Assembly (NCBI GenBank): GCA_964422205.1
Contig: CAYRAI010000036.1
Span: forward strand, 1-20,480
DNA length: 20,480 nt
Direction: 5' to 3'
Source: CAZNYN01 sp964422205
Lineage (GTDB): Bacteria > Synergistota > Synergistia > Synergistales > Synergistaceae
Position 1 is the stretch's first letter. Every line of letters starts with the position of its first letter. Below are positions 13,729 to 20,480 of this stretch, in pieces. A program made the translations under genes and the position numbers. The notes under the pieces are model-generated. The model was not told the origin of the DNA and ran no database searches. It saw only the letters and a program-made list of their open reading frames with translations.

Positions 13729-14556
13729 TTATAGCTGTATCTCTACTGTTCTGGTTTTGCCCTGGCTTCCTATTGTGAGTTTTACTTTTGATTTAGCCTG
13801 TGCTCTGTTTTCGACATAGGCCGTTACTCTGGCTCCGTCGATGTGTTTTGTGTCGTATTCGTCTATTTTGACTAATGTGTCTCCGTCTTTTATGCCTAGG
13901 TAGAAAGCAGCCGTGTTTTCAGCGACTGAGGTGATTATCAAGCGTCCGTCAGGGGATTTTGCTTTGTCATAAATTTCAAAGCCAAGGTATTTTTTTGTCG
14001 GAGATGCGGGAAGAGGCTCTTTGTAGTATGAGTGGCGCTCTTCGCTTACTCGGTAGTCCGGTGCCGACATTTTTACCGTCACTTCTTTAAATTCTCTCAT
14101 AAAGATGTATTCCATGATTATGTTTTCGTCAAAGCCGGTGACTTTAAGCACTGCTTTGCCGTTGCGGTCATCGAGGAATGTCCTCTGTCCCTTCTGCTGC
14201 CAGTAGTTGGCTACAGTTTCTATCGCGTTGTCTGTGCCGGTTTTGTTTGCCAGTTCCGTCACATGGTCTATTTCTGTTTTAACGCTTGCAGCAGTTCTGT
14301 CGCGGAGCTGAGCTATGCGCTGTTTTTTTTCCTGTTCGGCTCGCTCTCTCTCTGCCTTGTTCGCCTCATTCCTCTCTATTGCCTGAAGCAGAAGGGCCAT
14401 GTCGTATATCGATGATGGGCCGTCGTAATAGTAGTAGTAAGAGTCGTAGTAGTGGTGGTGGTGCGGGGGCGGAGGCGGAGGCGGGCACCATGCCTGAGCC
14501 GCTGTGGCGGAAAGTATGGATATCAGTATCACTGCTGAGCAAAATTTAATTTTCAT
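13729..14556 (-). CDS. Exported PDZ-domain protein with Pro/His/Tyr-rich tract
   Basis: A 275-aa protein. A signal peptide (about 1-22, cleavage near AQA) leads directly into a low-complexity tract: Cys24, seven Pro, four His and clusters of Tyr to about residue 45. An Ala/Glu/Arg-rich helical, coiled-coil-like stretch follows (about 55-105), then an unassigned middle (110-180), and a C-terminal PDZ domain (about 188-275) containing YLGFEIYD, AAFYLGIKDGDTLVKID and KVKLTIGSQG. It should sit in the periplasm or envelope; PDZ domains bind peptide ends. I do not recognise a named family and saw no protease catalytic motif. It is last of three envelope genes, 20 nt after the previous one. Confidence 0.8.
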   Translation of the reverse strand: MKIKFCSAVILISILSATAAQAWCPPPPPPPHHHHYYDSYYYYYDGPSSIYDMALLLQAIERNEANKAERERAEQEKKQRIAQLRDRTAASVKTEIDHVTELANKTGTDNAIETVANYWQQKGQRTFLDDRNGKAVLKVTGFDENIIMEYIFMREFKEVTVKMSAPDYRVSEERHSYYKEPLPASPTKKYLGFEIYDKAKSPDGRLIITSVAENTAAFYLGIKDGDTLVKIDEYDTKHIDGARVTAYVENRAQAKSKVKLTIGSQGKTRTVEIQL

Positions 14557-14576
14557 CTGTTATCACGCCTTTGTTT

Positions 14577-15554
14577 TTATATACCGCGCCTGTAGGTCGC
14601 GGCTAGTGTGTGGAATAGTTCCATGTTTGTTATTGTGTCGCCCTGTGCTATGCCGACCATCAGGTGAATGTCGGATGTGTCAAAGAGAGCTGTCTGTGTT
14701 ATTAGAGTTTTCTCTCCATCTTCCGTGTAGGCAGTGAGTTCTATGCCGGGAAGTCCGTCAATCATTACTTCGTTTTCCGATATGATGGATATTTTTCTGC
14801 CTTTTTCTACCTCCGAGAGTCTCTCTTTTGCGTAAGAGTTTCTTTTTTCCGGTGTCAGAAAATTTTTATTTTTAAGCCTTGATATTACGAATAAGGCTCC
14901 GTCTTGGCTTTTTGTCGGCAGCATTCCGTCTTTTGTGTAGACTAGAGCTCCCTGTCTTAAGCCGGCCAAGTGCATGGGGCTTTTTTCTGTCTTTACGCTG
15001 CCTGTTGGCGTTGATTCTTCTTCGGCTGTTTCTTCCTCAGGATGCCAGCATACGGATTTTATCATGCGGAGCACGGCTTCACCCCTTGATTTATGTTTTG
15101 AGTCATAGAGGCCGCTTATCATCCAGCTGTTTTCGCCTTTGTCCACTATCAAAATCCACTTGCCCATTACTATTTTTTTGTTTGGGTGAAATATTTTAAG
15201 AAGCATGGCGCGTGAGCCGTTCCATAGAAATTCGGAGCGCATTTTTAGGCTCATGCCTGCCTTTTTGAGTCCCTCTCCGTCAAATTCTTCCAGCAGTTTT
15301 TCGTATGGTATGTGGAGTTCCGATGCTTCGAGGGATATTTTTTTGTTGTTGTCACAACAGCCCAGCTCTGTCTGAGAGAAGTTAAATCCCGGTTCGAGCT
15401 GCAAATAGACGGGAACGTCTGATATTTTTCTGTGGCTGTCGGTCATAGGCACTGAGACTGTTTTTGCTTCGGCGTGTGCCGGGCAGACATATATTGCTGA
15501 GATGAAGATGGCTGCCAGAATTGAGTATATGTATTTTATGCCCATAAGCCTCAC
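14577..15554 (-). CDS. Exported protein with two similar domains, function unknown
   Basis: A 325-aa protein with a signal peptide ending near AHA. The mature part has two halves of similar layout joined by a Glu/Thr/Ser-rich linker near residues 173-192. Half one ends with GKWILIVDKGENSWMISGL and then AVLRMIKSVCW. Half two ends with TALFDTSDIHLMVGIAQG and then FHTLAATYR. That strand-then-helix pattern resembles PsbP/DUF1795-like domains, but the likeness is faint. Start: GTG at 15554 directly after the upstream stop, or ATG at 15545; both keep a signal peptide. Its neighbours are a TPR membrane protein and a PDZ protein, so a shared envelope role is likely. Confidence 0.72.
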   Translation of the reverse strand: MRLMGIKYIYSILAAIFISAIYVCPAHAEAKTVSVPMTDSHRKISDVPVYLQLEPGFNFSQTELGCCDNNKKISLEASELHIPYEKLLEEFDGEGLKKAGMSLKMRSEFLWNGSRAMLLKIFHPNKKIVMGKWILIVDKGENSWMISGLYDSKHKSRGEAVLRMIKSVCWHPEEETAEEESTPTGSVKTEKSPMHLAGLRQGALVYTKDGMLPTKSQDGALFVISRLKNKNFLTPEKRNSYAKERLSEVEKGRKISIISENEVMIDGLPGIELTAYTEDGEKTLITQTALFDTSDIHLMVGIAQGDTITNMELFHTLAATYRRGI

Positions 15555-16085
15555 CTAATCGCCGTCAATTATTCCGCCTGTTATTGCCGGGGCTATTTTT
15601 TTGAACAGATCACTGAAGACTCCCTTGACTCTGGCTGTCTGTATCTGCCCTGTGAGTTCGTCCGCATATTCAGAGGCTTTTCCATCCTGCATCGCACGGA
15701 GAGCTCTGACCTGCTCTTCCGCGGTCTTGTACTCTTCCTGTTTGATGCAGAGCTGAGCGTAGGAGTAACGGGTCTCTTTGTCGTTAGGCTCCATGACTAT
15801 AAGTTTTTTGTAATTTTTATGAGCTTCTTCGGTGTTTCCAGATTTAAACGCGCTTTTCGCAAGTCCTTTTACTATTTTCGCGTCGGGTCTCAGACTGTAT
15901 TTGTCGGCTTCTTTGTAGTATTCGAAGGCTTCTTCGTAGCGTCCGTTTTCAAAAGCTGAGTCTCCCTTTGCGGAGCTCTTGTTTTTCATCATTTCAGCCG
16001 CAAGATAGCCGGACGCACCCACCAGAGCTATTGCTATTATGATTACCAATACTGCCGTAAAACCGCCGCTGTGCTTTTTTGTCAT
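15555..16085 (-). CDS. Membrane-anchored TPR protein
   Basis: A 176-aa protein with one N-terminal hydrophobic helix (about 10-31) and a periplasmic-side region of about three TPR units: GDSAFENGRYEEAFEYYKEA (41-60), then KGLAKSAFKSGNTEEAHKNY (73-92), and SYAQLCIKQEEYKTAEEQV (108-126). TPRs are protein-binding scaffolds. The C-terminus has a short hydrophobic stretch with IAPAITGGII. The ATG follows GAGGGG. It is 32 nt after the histidine phosphatase and abuts the next gene, so it is probably cotranscribed with both. The function is not known. Confidence 0.82.
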   Translation of the reverse strand: MTKKHSGGFTAVLVIIIAIALVGASGYLAAEMMKNKSSAKGDSAFENGRYEEAFEYYKEADKYSLRPDAKIVKGLAKSAFKSGNTEEAHKNYKKLIVMEPNDKETRYSYAQLCIKQEEYKTAEEQVRALRAMQDGKASEYADELTGQIQTARVKGVFSDLFKKIAPAITGGIIDGD

Positions 16086-16117
16086 TTTGCGTCCCCTCTT
16101 TCTTTGATGTTGTGCGC

Positions 16118-16732
16118 CTATATTATATTAGGCGACCAGTTATATTTTTTAAGCCGCAGAAGTTTGTTCTCCCTTTGCAGCAGATGTATTCCGCAGTAAT
16201 CGGTAAGATAGAAGAATATATCGTTCAGCTCAAAATTAAAATAGTGACACATTAAAGTCCACATTACTCCGCCGTGAGAAACGATTAGGATGTTTTTTCC
16301 TTCAAATTCCGTGACTATTTTTTCAAATGCAGGAACTGTCCTTTTCTGAAGCTCTATAAAGGATTCTCCTCCTGGCGGCGCCACTGAATCAAATGACGCA
16401 CCGCGTTTTTCATAAATTTCTTTCCACTGCTCTCTTACTTCGTCGAAGCTCCTTTCCTCCCATTCTCCGAGGTTTATCTCGCGCAGTTCGCTTATTTCTT
16501 TTATATCGGCTCTCTTTGCAATTATGTCGGCTGTCATGCGCGCCCTTATCATGGTGCTTGAGTATACTGCGTCAAAGCTCACATTGCTCAGATATTCCGA
16601 GAGAAGCCCAGCTGATTTTTTCCCCTCTTCCGAGAGAGGATAGTCCGTCGAGCCGTAATATATCTTTCCTCCGTTAGGCAGGTCCGGTTTTCCGTGGCGC
16701 ACGAGAAAAATATTTTGTATCTGATTGTCCAA
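16118..16732 (-). CDS. Histidine phosphatase family protein (CobC/phosphoglycerate-mutase-like)
   Basis: A 204-aa cytoplasmic enzyme of the histidine phosphatase superfamily. The phosphohistidine motif VRHG (11-14, His13), YSSTMIRAR with the second Arg, REINLGEWEE with the acid Glu85, and VSHGG (151-155, His153) are all in place. The family removes phosphate from small molecules; the LREINLGEWEE form is common in alpha-ribazole phosphatase (CobC)-like members, but no cobalamin genes are near, so the substrate is open. The TTG start is supported by AAGGAGC about 10 nt upstream, and no better start exists. It precedes the envelope genes on the same strand. Confidence 0.9.
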   Translation of the reverse strand: MDNQIQNIFLVRHGKPDLPNGGKIYYGSTDYPLSEEGKKSAGLLSEYLSNVSFDAVYSSTMIRARMTADIIAKRADIKEISELREINLGEWEERSFDEVREQWKEIYEKRGASFDSVAPPGGESFIELQKRTVPAFEKIVTEFEGKNILIVSHGGVMWTLMCHYFNFELNDIFFYLTDYCGIHLLQRENKLLRLKKYNWSPNII

Positions 16733-16860
16733 CTGTATAAGCTCCTTCGCCAGCGGCGTAAATTTTTCCGATTGGTTTTACTGTGAGCACCTAATTGATG
16801 CCGGAGTGTTATTTTACTCCATCGCAGCGCTGCGCGCCTGAGTATCCGACGCAGAGCTCG

Positions 16861-17232
16861 TTAAAGAATTATTTCTTCTTCTTTTTTCCATTGCGGCGTA
16901 ACTATGCAGAGAAATTCGAGAGGTTCTGCGCCTTCGTTTATCACGTACTGTTCACAGGCGGGGGGAACTGCGGCGGCTGTGCCGGGGGTGAGTTGTATTT
17001 TTGTGCCTTGGATAAAAAGAGAACCTGTGCCCGAAATTATATAGTAAATTTCGGATGAGCCGGTAAGCTTGTGAGGAGTTGTCTTTCCGTGCGGGGCTAT
17101 CTCCGCGTGAGCCAATGAGAGTGAATCAAAAGGCAGTGTGTCATTTTTGGGGTGCATGATTTCGGCTATACTGCACGTGTCACCGGCTGTAAAGTGTTCC
17201 GTTTTTTTCGCGTTTCTGACCACGTATTCCAT
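16861..17232 (-). CDS. Cupin domain protein
   Basis: A 123-aa single-domain cupin (COG0662-like). Motif 1 is TPHKLTGSSEIYYIISGTG (52-70) with His54 and Glu61 as metal-ligand candidates. Motif 2 is VPPACEQYVINEG (89-101), then LEFLCIVTPQWKKEE. Gln replaces the usual second-motif His, as in other members of this subgroup that I remember. The function is unassigned; such proteins bind small organic acids or sugars. The ATG follows GGAAGG about 10 nt upstream, and a good promoter is present. The 128 nt to the phosphatase gene hold two small inverted repeats (16803-16820 and 16824-16835) without a U run. Confidence 0.85.
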   Translation of the reverse strand: MEYVVRNAKKTEHFTAGDTCSIAEIMHPKNDTLPFDSLSLAHAEIAPHGKTTPHKLTGSSEIYYIISGTGSLFIQGTKIQLTPGTAAAVPPACEQYVINEGAEPLEFLCIVTPQWKKEEEIIL

Positions 17233-17261
17233 ATTATAATCAGCCTTCCTTTCATATAATG

Positions 17262-17291
17262 TTTATATCTCCAAAAAGGTGTCTTTGTCCA
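17262..17291 (-). promoter_or_regulatory. Promoter of the cupin gene
   Basis: TGGACA (17291-17286, minus) and TATAAA (17267-17262) are separated by 18 nt, about 30 nt before the cupin ATG. Both hexamers are close to consensus. Confidence 0.65.
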
Positions 17292-17391
17292 CTTTTTTGT
17301 GCTTAGCATGCCGATGATTTTTATATGTTTTATGTAAGCAAAAAAACGTAAAAAAGTTCAAATAAGGTCAGTCTGTAAAAGCTAGAAATTT

Positions 17392-17427
17392 TGGAATAAA
17401 TGGAATAGATGGAATAGATGGAATCAA
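17392..17427. repeat. Four direct 9-nt repeats
   Basis: The units TGGAATAAA, TGGAATAGA, TGGAATAGA and TGGAATCAA follow one another without gaps. They lie 54 nt upstream of the -35 of the small-protein operon. Such phased repeats can be binding sites for a regulator or a product of slippage. Confidence 0.9.
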
Positions 17428-17480
17428 GGCGTTTATGCCGTTTTTGCAGGTAATAACTGCATTATTGTGTATTTAACGGC

Positions 17481-17508
17481 TTGACTTTTTTGGCCTATCT
17501 GCTATAAG
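17481..17508 (+). promoter_or_regulatory. Promoter of the small exported-protein operon
   Basis: TTGACT (17481-17486) and TATAAG (17503-17508) are 16 nt apart, five of six consensus bases each. The start would be near 17515, giving a 65-nt leader before the ATG at 17581. Confidence 0.75.
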
Positions 17509-17580
17509 AGGGATGCGGACAGCGGCTTATCAGAGATTTATTCTGATGAGTTTAGTTTTGTTTGGAAGGTGTTGAATAAT

Positions 17581-17748
17581 ATGAAGGCCAACAATCTTAA
17601 GGTTGTTCTCGCTTCACTGACAGCTCTGCTCCTCTGTTCGCTGCCTGCCGAGGCATCTACTGGCTCGCTCTCTTCAAATGCGGGGATAGCAGCTATGGTA
17701 ATCGGAGTTGCTGTTACAGCTTATGCAATGAAAAAATTTATGGAGTAG
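17581..17748 (+). CDS. Small exported membrane peptide, 55 aa
   Basis: The ATG at 17581 is preceded by GGAAGGTG and a near-consensus promoter, and the frame ends at TAG 17746-17748. The 55 residues have a signal-like N-terminus (KVVLASLTALLLCSLPAEA), a short Ser/Gly linker, and a second hydrophobic helix near the C-terminus (AGIAAMVIGVAVTAYAM) ending in KKFME. It would be a tiny envelope peptide with a C-terminal membrane anchor. I know no family for it. Well-placed signals on both sides make it a credible gene. Confidence 0.75.
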   Translation: MKANNLKVVLASLTALLLCSLPAEASTGSLSSNAGIAAMVIGVAVTAYAMKKFME

Positions 17749-17804
17749 AAATTTTGCACCGGATTTAGACAGACATTTTGAGTTATAGGAAGGGAGAATG
17801 ACTT

Positions 17805-18245
17805 ATGGGCTATAAAAAAAGCACGGGAAAGCTTGTACAGATGCTCTTTATAGTTGCTGTGGTTTTGATGACTGTGTCATGCTCATGCGCGTCATCTTTT
17901 TACGGCCCGTCTTTCCCTGCCCGCCACACTCATGTCTGCTTTGGCGCCGGTGATGGAACTTCCGAATATATCACGCCTCTGAACGATTCGGATGCTTCGG
18001 ATAATCAGCAGGAAGGCAGTCCGTTCAATTTTGAAGCAATTTCAGTGAACAATGTTCAGACAGCGGCAGTCAATATAAGAGACAAAAACCGCACAATGCG
18101 TTCCATCTCTTCCGACTGCCCGGTTTCCATTCTTCCCAATCAGTCTGTTTCTGACCGTCTCTCTGCGCTTACGGGGCACGGAGACGGCCGTATGTCAGAA
18201 TACACCTCTCTTATATGCGTCGATTCCACTCACAGACGCGAATAA
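17805..18245 (+). CDS. Exported protein of unknown function, possible lipoprotein
   Basis: A 146-aa protein. The N-terminus is a signal sequence (GKLVQMLFIVAVVLMTVSC) with Cys26 and Cys28; the context is a poor but possible lipobox. The mature part is Ser/Asp/Asn-rich and polar with no recognised domain; two further Cys (about 109 and 137) could form a disulfide. The ATG has AAGGGAG about 9 nt upstream and lies 56 nt after the 55-aa gene with no terminator between, so they are probably cotranscribed. Confidence 0.65.
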   Translation: MGYKKSTGKLVQMLFIVAVVLMTVSCSCASSFYGPSFPARHTHVCFGAGDGTSEYITPLNDSDASDNQQEGSPFNFEAISVNNVQTAAVNIRDKNRTMRSISSDCPVSILPNQSVSDRLSALTGHGDGRMSEYTSLICVDSTHRRE

Positions 18246-18453
18246 TATCACATCTGAAAACCCCAAAAACTTAATACACACAAAGTAACGGTGTCCTTTC
18301 GCAGGGACAATACCGCTGTCCGCACTGATGCAACACAATTAAATAATTTTTTGTTTTAAAGGCTTTTCGTACATACTCTGCGTGTGCGTTCTGTCTTAAA
18401 AAATAGCAACATAAATCTGCTTTTTCTAAAAATTTGGAGGAGGTAATTGTGTC

Positions 18454-18639
18454 ATGCAGCCGATTGTCGGTTCAATGAGTGAAGCTTTCAGCGGACCTCT
18501 GGGCGCTCTGGTTATGTCTATGATCGCCATGAGTATTGTTTTTCTTGTCATTATGGGTTTGATGGTAGTTATGTATGGTGTTCACATGTTTGCAGATGCA
18601 ATAGAAGCACGCAAAGCGTGCGCTACGGGGGCGAAATAG
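18454..18639 (+). CDS. Na+-pumping decarboxylase gamma subunit (OadG-like)
   Basis: A 61-aa protein with one hydrophobic helix (about 17-43) followed by a charged, His-containing tail. That length and layout match the small gamma subunit that anchors the carboxyltransferase to the beta subunit in oxaloacetate, methylmalonyl-CoA or glutaconyl-CoA decarboxylase pumps. The sequence alone is weak evidence; the position, one base before the beta-subunit gene, makes the call. A strong Shine-Dalgarno GGAGGAGG (18436-18443) precedes the ATG. Confidence 0.8.
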   Translation: MQPIVGSMSEAFSGPLGALVMSMIAMSIVFLVIMGLMVVMYGVHMFADAIEARKACATGAK

Positions 18640-18640
18640 T

Positions 18641-19765
18641 ATGGAACTTTATATCACCGCGCTAAAGGGCGTTATCGAGCAGTCAGGCTTCGTTGCCCTG
18701 ACCAGCGGCAACATCACTATGCTGCTGGTTTCCTTTGTCCTTCTCTATCTGGCAATCGCGAAGGATTTTGAGCCCCTTCTTCTGTTGCCGATAGCATTCG
18801 GCTGTCTGCTTGTCAACCTTCCTCTCTCGGGAATAGTGGACACAAACGGTTTCCTTTATTTTGTTAAATTTGGTATAGACCACGAACTCTATCCGATAAT
18901 AATATTTATGGGCATCGGAGCTTTGACAGACTTCGGTCCTCTACTTGCCAACCCGCTCACGTTCCTCCTTGGCGCAGCTGCCCAGCTCGGCGTTTTCGTA
19001 GCTGTCATAGGAGCAATGATGATGGGCTTTACAATACAGCAGGCGGCGGGAATCGGAATAATAGGCGGAGCTGACGGCCCGACAGCCATCTACCTCTGCG
19101 CCAAGCTCGCCAAGGACATTCTCCCCGCAGTCGCAGTCGCTGCCTACAGCTATATGTCACTTGTTCCTCTTATCCAGCCTCCTATAATTAAGCTCTTTAC
19201 TACAAAAGCAGACCGTTCGATAAAGATGGAACAGCTTCGCCCCGTATCGCGCACAGAGAGAATTCTCTTCCCGATAATTTCAACAATAGCCTGCGGACTT
19301 ATTCTGCCCCCGGCAGTTCCCCTTATCGGAATGCTGATGTTCGGCAACCTTCTCCGTGAGTGCGGATGCACAGAGCGTCTTAGCCAGGCCGCACAGAACG
19401 AAGTTCTGAACGCCACGACAATCTTCCTCGGCATCTCCGTAGGAGCTACAATGAGCGCTGACTCCTTCCTCAGACTTGAGACGATCAAGATAATAGTCCT
19501 CGGACTTATAGCATTTATGTTCAGTACCGCGGGCGGAGTTATCTTCGGCCAGGTTATGAAGGTATTTACAAAGGGCAAAATCAACCCCATCATCGGTGCG
19601 GCGGGAGTTTCCGCAGTTCCTATGGCGGCCCGTGTCTGCCAGAAGGTTGTGCAGAAGGAGTTCCCCGGCTCATACATTCTTATGCACGCAATGGGACCGA
19701 ACGTGGCTGGAGTTATAGGAACGGCAGTAGCAGCCGGAGCCATGCTCACACTGCTCACGAAGTAG
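18641..19765 (+). CDS. oadB: Na+-pumping decarboxylase beta subunit
   Basis: A 374-aa integral membrane protein of the OadB/MmdB/GcdB family. It couples decarboxylation of carboxybiotin to Na+ export. The hallmark GGADGPTAIYL is present with Asp145, equivalent to the essential Asp of OadB; other conserved parts are SYMSLVPLIQPPIIKLF, NATTIFLGISVGATM and GVSAVPMAARV. The length is in the shorter range of the family. The alpha (carboxyltransferase) and biotin-carrier subunits are not in the window, so whether the substrate is oxaloacetate, methylmalonyl-CoA or glutaconyl-CoA cannot be told. The gamma gene is one base upstream and a BirA-controlled biotin importer follows. Confidence 0.93.
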   Translation: MELYITALKGVIEQSGFVALTSGNITMLLVSFVLLYLAIAKDFEPLLLLPIAFGCLLVNLPLSGIVDTNGFLYFVKFGIDHELYPIIIFMGIGALTDFGPLLANPLTFLLGAAAQLGVFVAVIGAMMMGFTIQQAAGIGIIGGADGPTAIYLCAKLAKDILPAVAVAAYSYMSLVPLIQPPIIKLFTTKADRSIKMEQLRPVSRTERILFPIISTIACGLILPPAVPLIGMLMFGNLLRECGCTERLSQAAQNEVLNATTIFLGISVGATMSADSFLRLETIKIIVLGLIAFMFSTAGGVIFGQVMKVFTKGKINPIIGAAGVSAVPMAARVCQKVVQKEFPGSYILMHAMGPNVAGVIGTAVAAGAMLTLLTK

Positions 19766-19804
19766 AAAAAATAAAAACCTTTTTACAGAAAGAGGGCGTT
19801 TGGG

Positions 19805-19924
19805 TTGTTTGTCATAGAAACAGCGTTTTGCATGATTTTACTTATGCTTGTTACACTCTGTGCGCTCTCTTCCGTAGGTTTCCAGAAGAAAAAGAGCCGG
19901 ATCGCCAGAAGAATAGCGCGCTGA
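19805..19924 (+). CDS. Putative 39-aa membrane peptide after oadB
   Basis: A TTG start at 19805, with GAGGG 8 nt upstream, opens a frame of 39 residues ending at TGA 19922-19924. It has one hydrophobic helix (ETAFCMILLMLVTLCALSSV) and a strongly basic tail (KKKSRIARRIAR), the layout of small inner-membrane peptides. It lies 39 nt after the beta subunit and before the shared terminator, so it would be cotranscribed with the pump. It is unrecognised and too short for certainty. Confidence 0.5.
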   Translation: MFVIETAFCMILLMLVTLCALSSVGFQKKKSRIARRIAR

Positions 19925-19965
19925 GAAGCGCCTATGTTTCTGCCATCTAAAGTTCAGGTCTTAAG

Positions 19966-19993
19966 GGAACGGCTTTTCAGCCGTTCCTTTTTT
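19966..19993 (+). terminator. Intrinsic terminator of the decarboxylase operon
   Basis: GGAACGGCT and AGCCGTTCC form a perfect 9-bp stem with a TTTC loop, followed by six T (19988-19993). Confidence 0.93.
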
Positions 19994-20003
19994 ATTGACG
20001 GTA

Positions 20004-20035
20004 TTGTCAACCTTTAAAATTTTATAGGTTTACAT
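20004..20035 (+). promoter_or_regulatory. BirA-type biotin operator upstream of bioY
   Basis: TTGTCAACC (20004-20012), a 14-nt AT spacer and GGTTTACAT (20027-20035) match the TTGTNAACC-N14-16-GGTTNACAA operator of the biotin repressor BirA. It overlaps the promoter region of bioY (TTGACG at 19995 is one -35 candidate; the -10 is unclear). A BirA with a DNA-binding domain is therefore expected in this organism. Confidence 0.85.
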
Positions 20036-20104
20036 ATCGTCTTTCAGGTGCTAAACTCTGCCTTGCCGCTGATCTGACAGCATGCGGCGAAAGGCGGACT
20101 GTCT

Positions 20105-20480
20105 ATGTCACAAGCTATTCAACGCACCATGGCGGTAAGGGAAATCACTTACTGCTCTCTCTTCACTGCTTTAATTGCAATAGGAGCTTATATTAAAGTT
20201 CCGGTACCTCTTGTTCCCTTTACTCTCCAATTTCTCTTCACAAATATGGCAGGACTGCTGCTTGGAAAAAAGCTCGGGGGGCTCTCTGTCGCTGTCTATG
20301 TTGCGGCTGGGCTTGCGGGGCTTCCAGTCTTTGCCGGCGGAGGAGGCCCTGCTTATATACTTCAGCCTACTTTCGGCTATCTTATAGGATTTGTATTCGG
20401 AAGCATGGCGGCGGGAGCTATAAGGGAAAAGAGTGAATCTGTATCTTTTAAGCGTCTCCTCTTTGCCGGCTTTGTAAATA
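20105..20480 (+). CDS. bioY: Biotin ECF transporter S component BioY, N-terminal part
   Basis: The first 125 codons of BioY, cut by the right edge. After MSQAIQRTMAVREIT the protein shows the family pattern: GAYIKVPVPLVPFTLQ, a helix with AGLLLGKKLGGLSVAVYVAAG, then LAGLPVFAGGGGPAYILQP and TFGYLIGF. BioY binds biotin in the membrane. Whether a dedicated EcfT/ATPase module follows cannot be seen. The operator just upstream predicts repression when biotin is ample. The ATG is chosen for the family-like N-terminus, with AAAGGCGG upstream. Confidence 0.93.
   Translation, partial: MSQAIQRTMAVREITYCSLFTALIAIGAYIKVPVPLVPFTLQFLFTNMAGLLLGKKLGGLSVAVYVAAGLAGLPVFAGGGGPAYILQPTFGYLIGFVFGSMAAGAIREKSESVSFKRLLFAGFVN

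Larger units (their letters stand above)
17233..17580. other. Intergenic region between divergent genes
   Basis: This 348-nt gap holds the promoter of the leftward cupin gene (17262-17291), four 9-nt direct repeats (17392-17427) and the promoter of the rightward small-protein operon (17481-17508). The remaining AT-rich stretch, 17292-17391, shows nothing else I can name. Confidence 0.7.

Noticed and set aside
16803..16835. Inverted repeats between the cupin and phosphatase genes as terminators
   Set aside because: GGAGT/ACTCC and CGCAGCGCTGCG are short palindromes without a following U tract.
18286..18320. Riboswitch or attenuator before the gamma subunit
   Set aside because: CGGTGTCC...GGGACAATACCG can fold, but the stem is short, no terminator follows, and it matches no known class.

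Overview
The window reads as chromosome of an anaerobic diderm bacterium, perhaps Synergistota or a Negativicutes-like Firmicute. The reasons are a Na+-pump decarboxylase, a periplasmic binding protein with a signal-peptidase-I type signal and no lipobox, several other exported proteins, two T-box leaders and many ECF-type vitamin/amino-acid importers. The placement is inference; no rRNA or marker gene is present.

Left part (1-3935, minus strand): an operon for a tryptophan-type ECF importer (TrpP S component, two ATPases, EcfT). Its T-box leader has specifier UGG and a C in the UGGN bulge, fitting tRNA-Trp. Downstream of it a second T-box, with specifier UAC and a U in the bulge, fits tRNA-Tyr and precedes an AMP-dependent acyl-CoA ligase cut by the window edge. 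Between 3936 and 4900 there is no intact gene: a C-terminal remnant of a proline racemase/hydroxyproline epimerase gene, then a promoter and a structured leader.

Centre (4901-11567, plus strand): seven tightly packed genes ending in a strong terminator. They are a PPC/DUF296 protein, an ECF S component, one protein fusing EcfT and both ECF ATPases, a single-domain sugar-type ABC ATPase, an RbsC-like permease, an RbsB-like periplasmic binding protein, and a shortened, divergent relative of pseudouridine-5'-phosphate glycosidase. I read this as a two-importer salvage system for a nucleoside-like compound, possibly a C-nucleoside; the substrate is unknown. This is the best candidate for an undescribed system. 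Both ECF modules in the window show the same split of catalytic motifs between their two ATPases, predicting one active and one degenerate ATP site.

Right of this, a tRNA-Arg(CCT) gene is followed by an AT-rich AbiL/RloAB-like defence pair whose promoter contains a 23-bp palindrome. Next come three envelope genes (PDZ protein, duplicated-domain exported protein, TPR membrane protein), a histidine phosphatase and a cupin, all on the minus strand.

The last part (17481-20480, plus strand) holds two small exported proteins of unknown role, the gamma and beta subunits of a Na+-pumping decarboxylase, a 39-aa membrane peptide, a terminator, a BirA-type operator and the start of bioY. Biotin uptake beside a pump of a biotin-dependent family is a sensible pairing.
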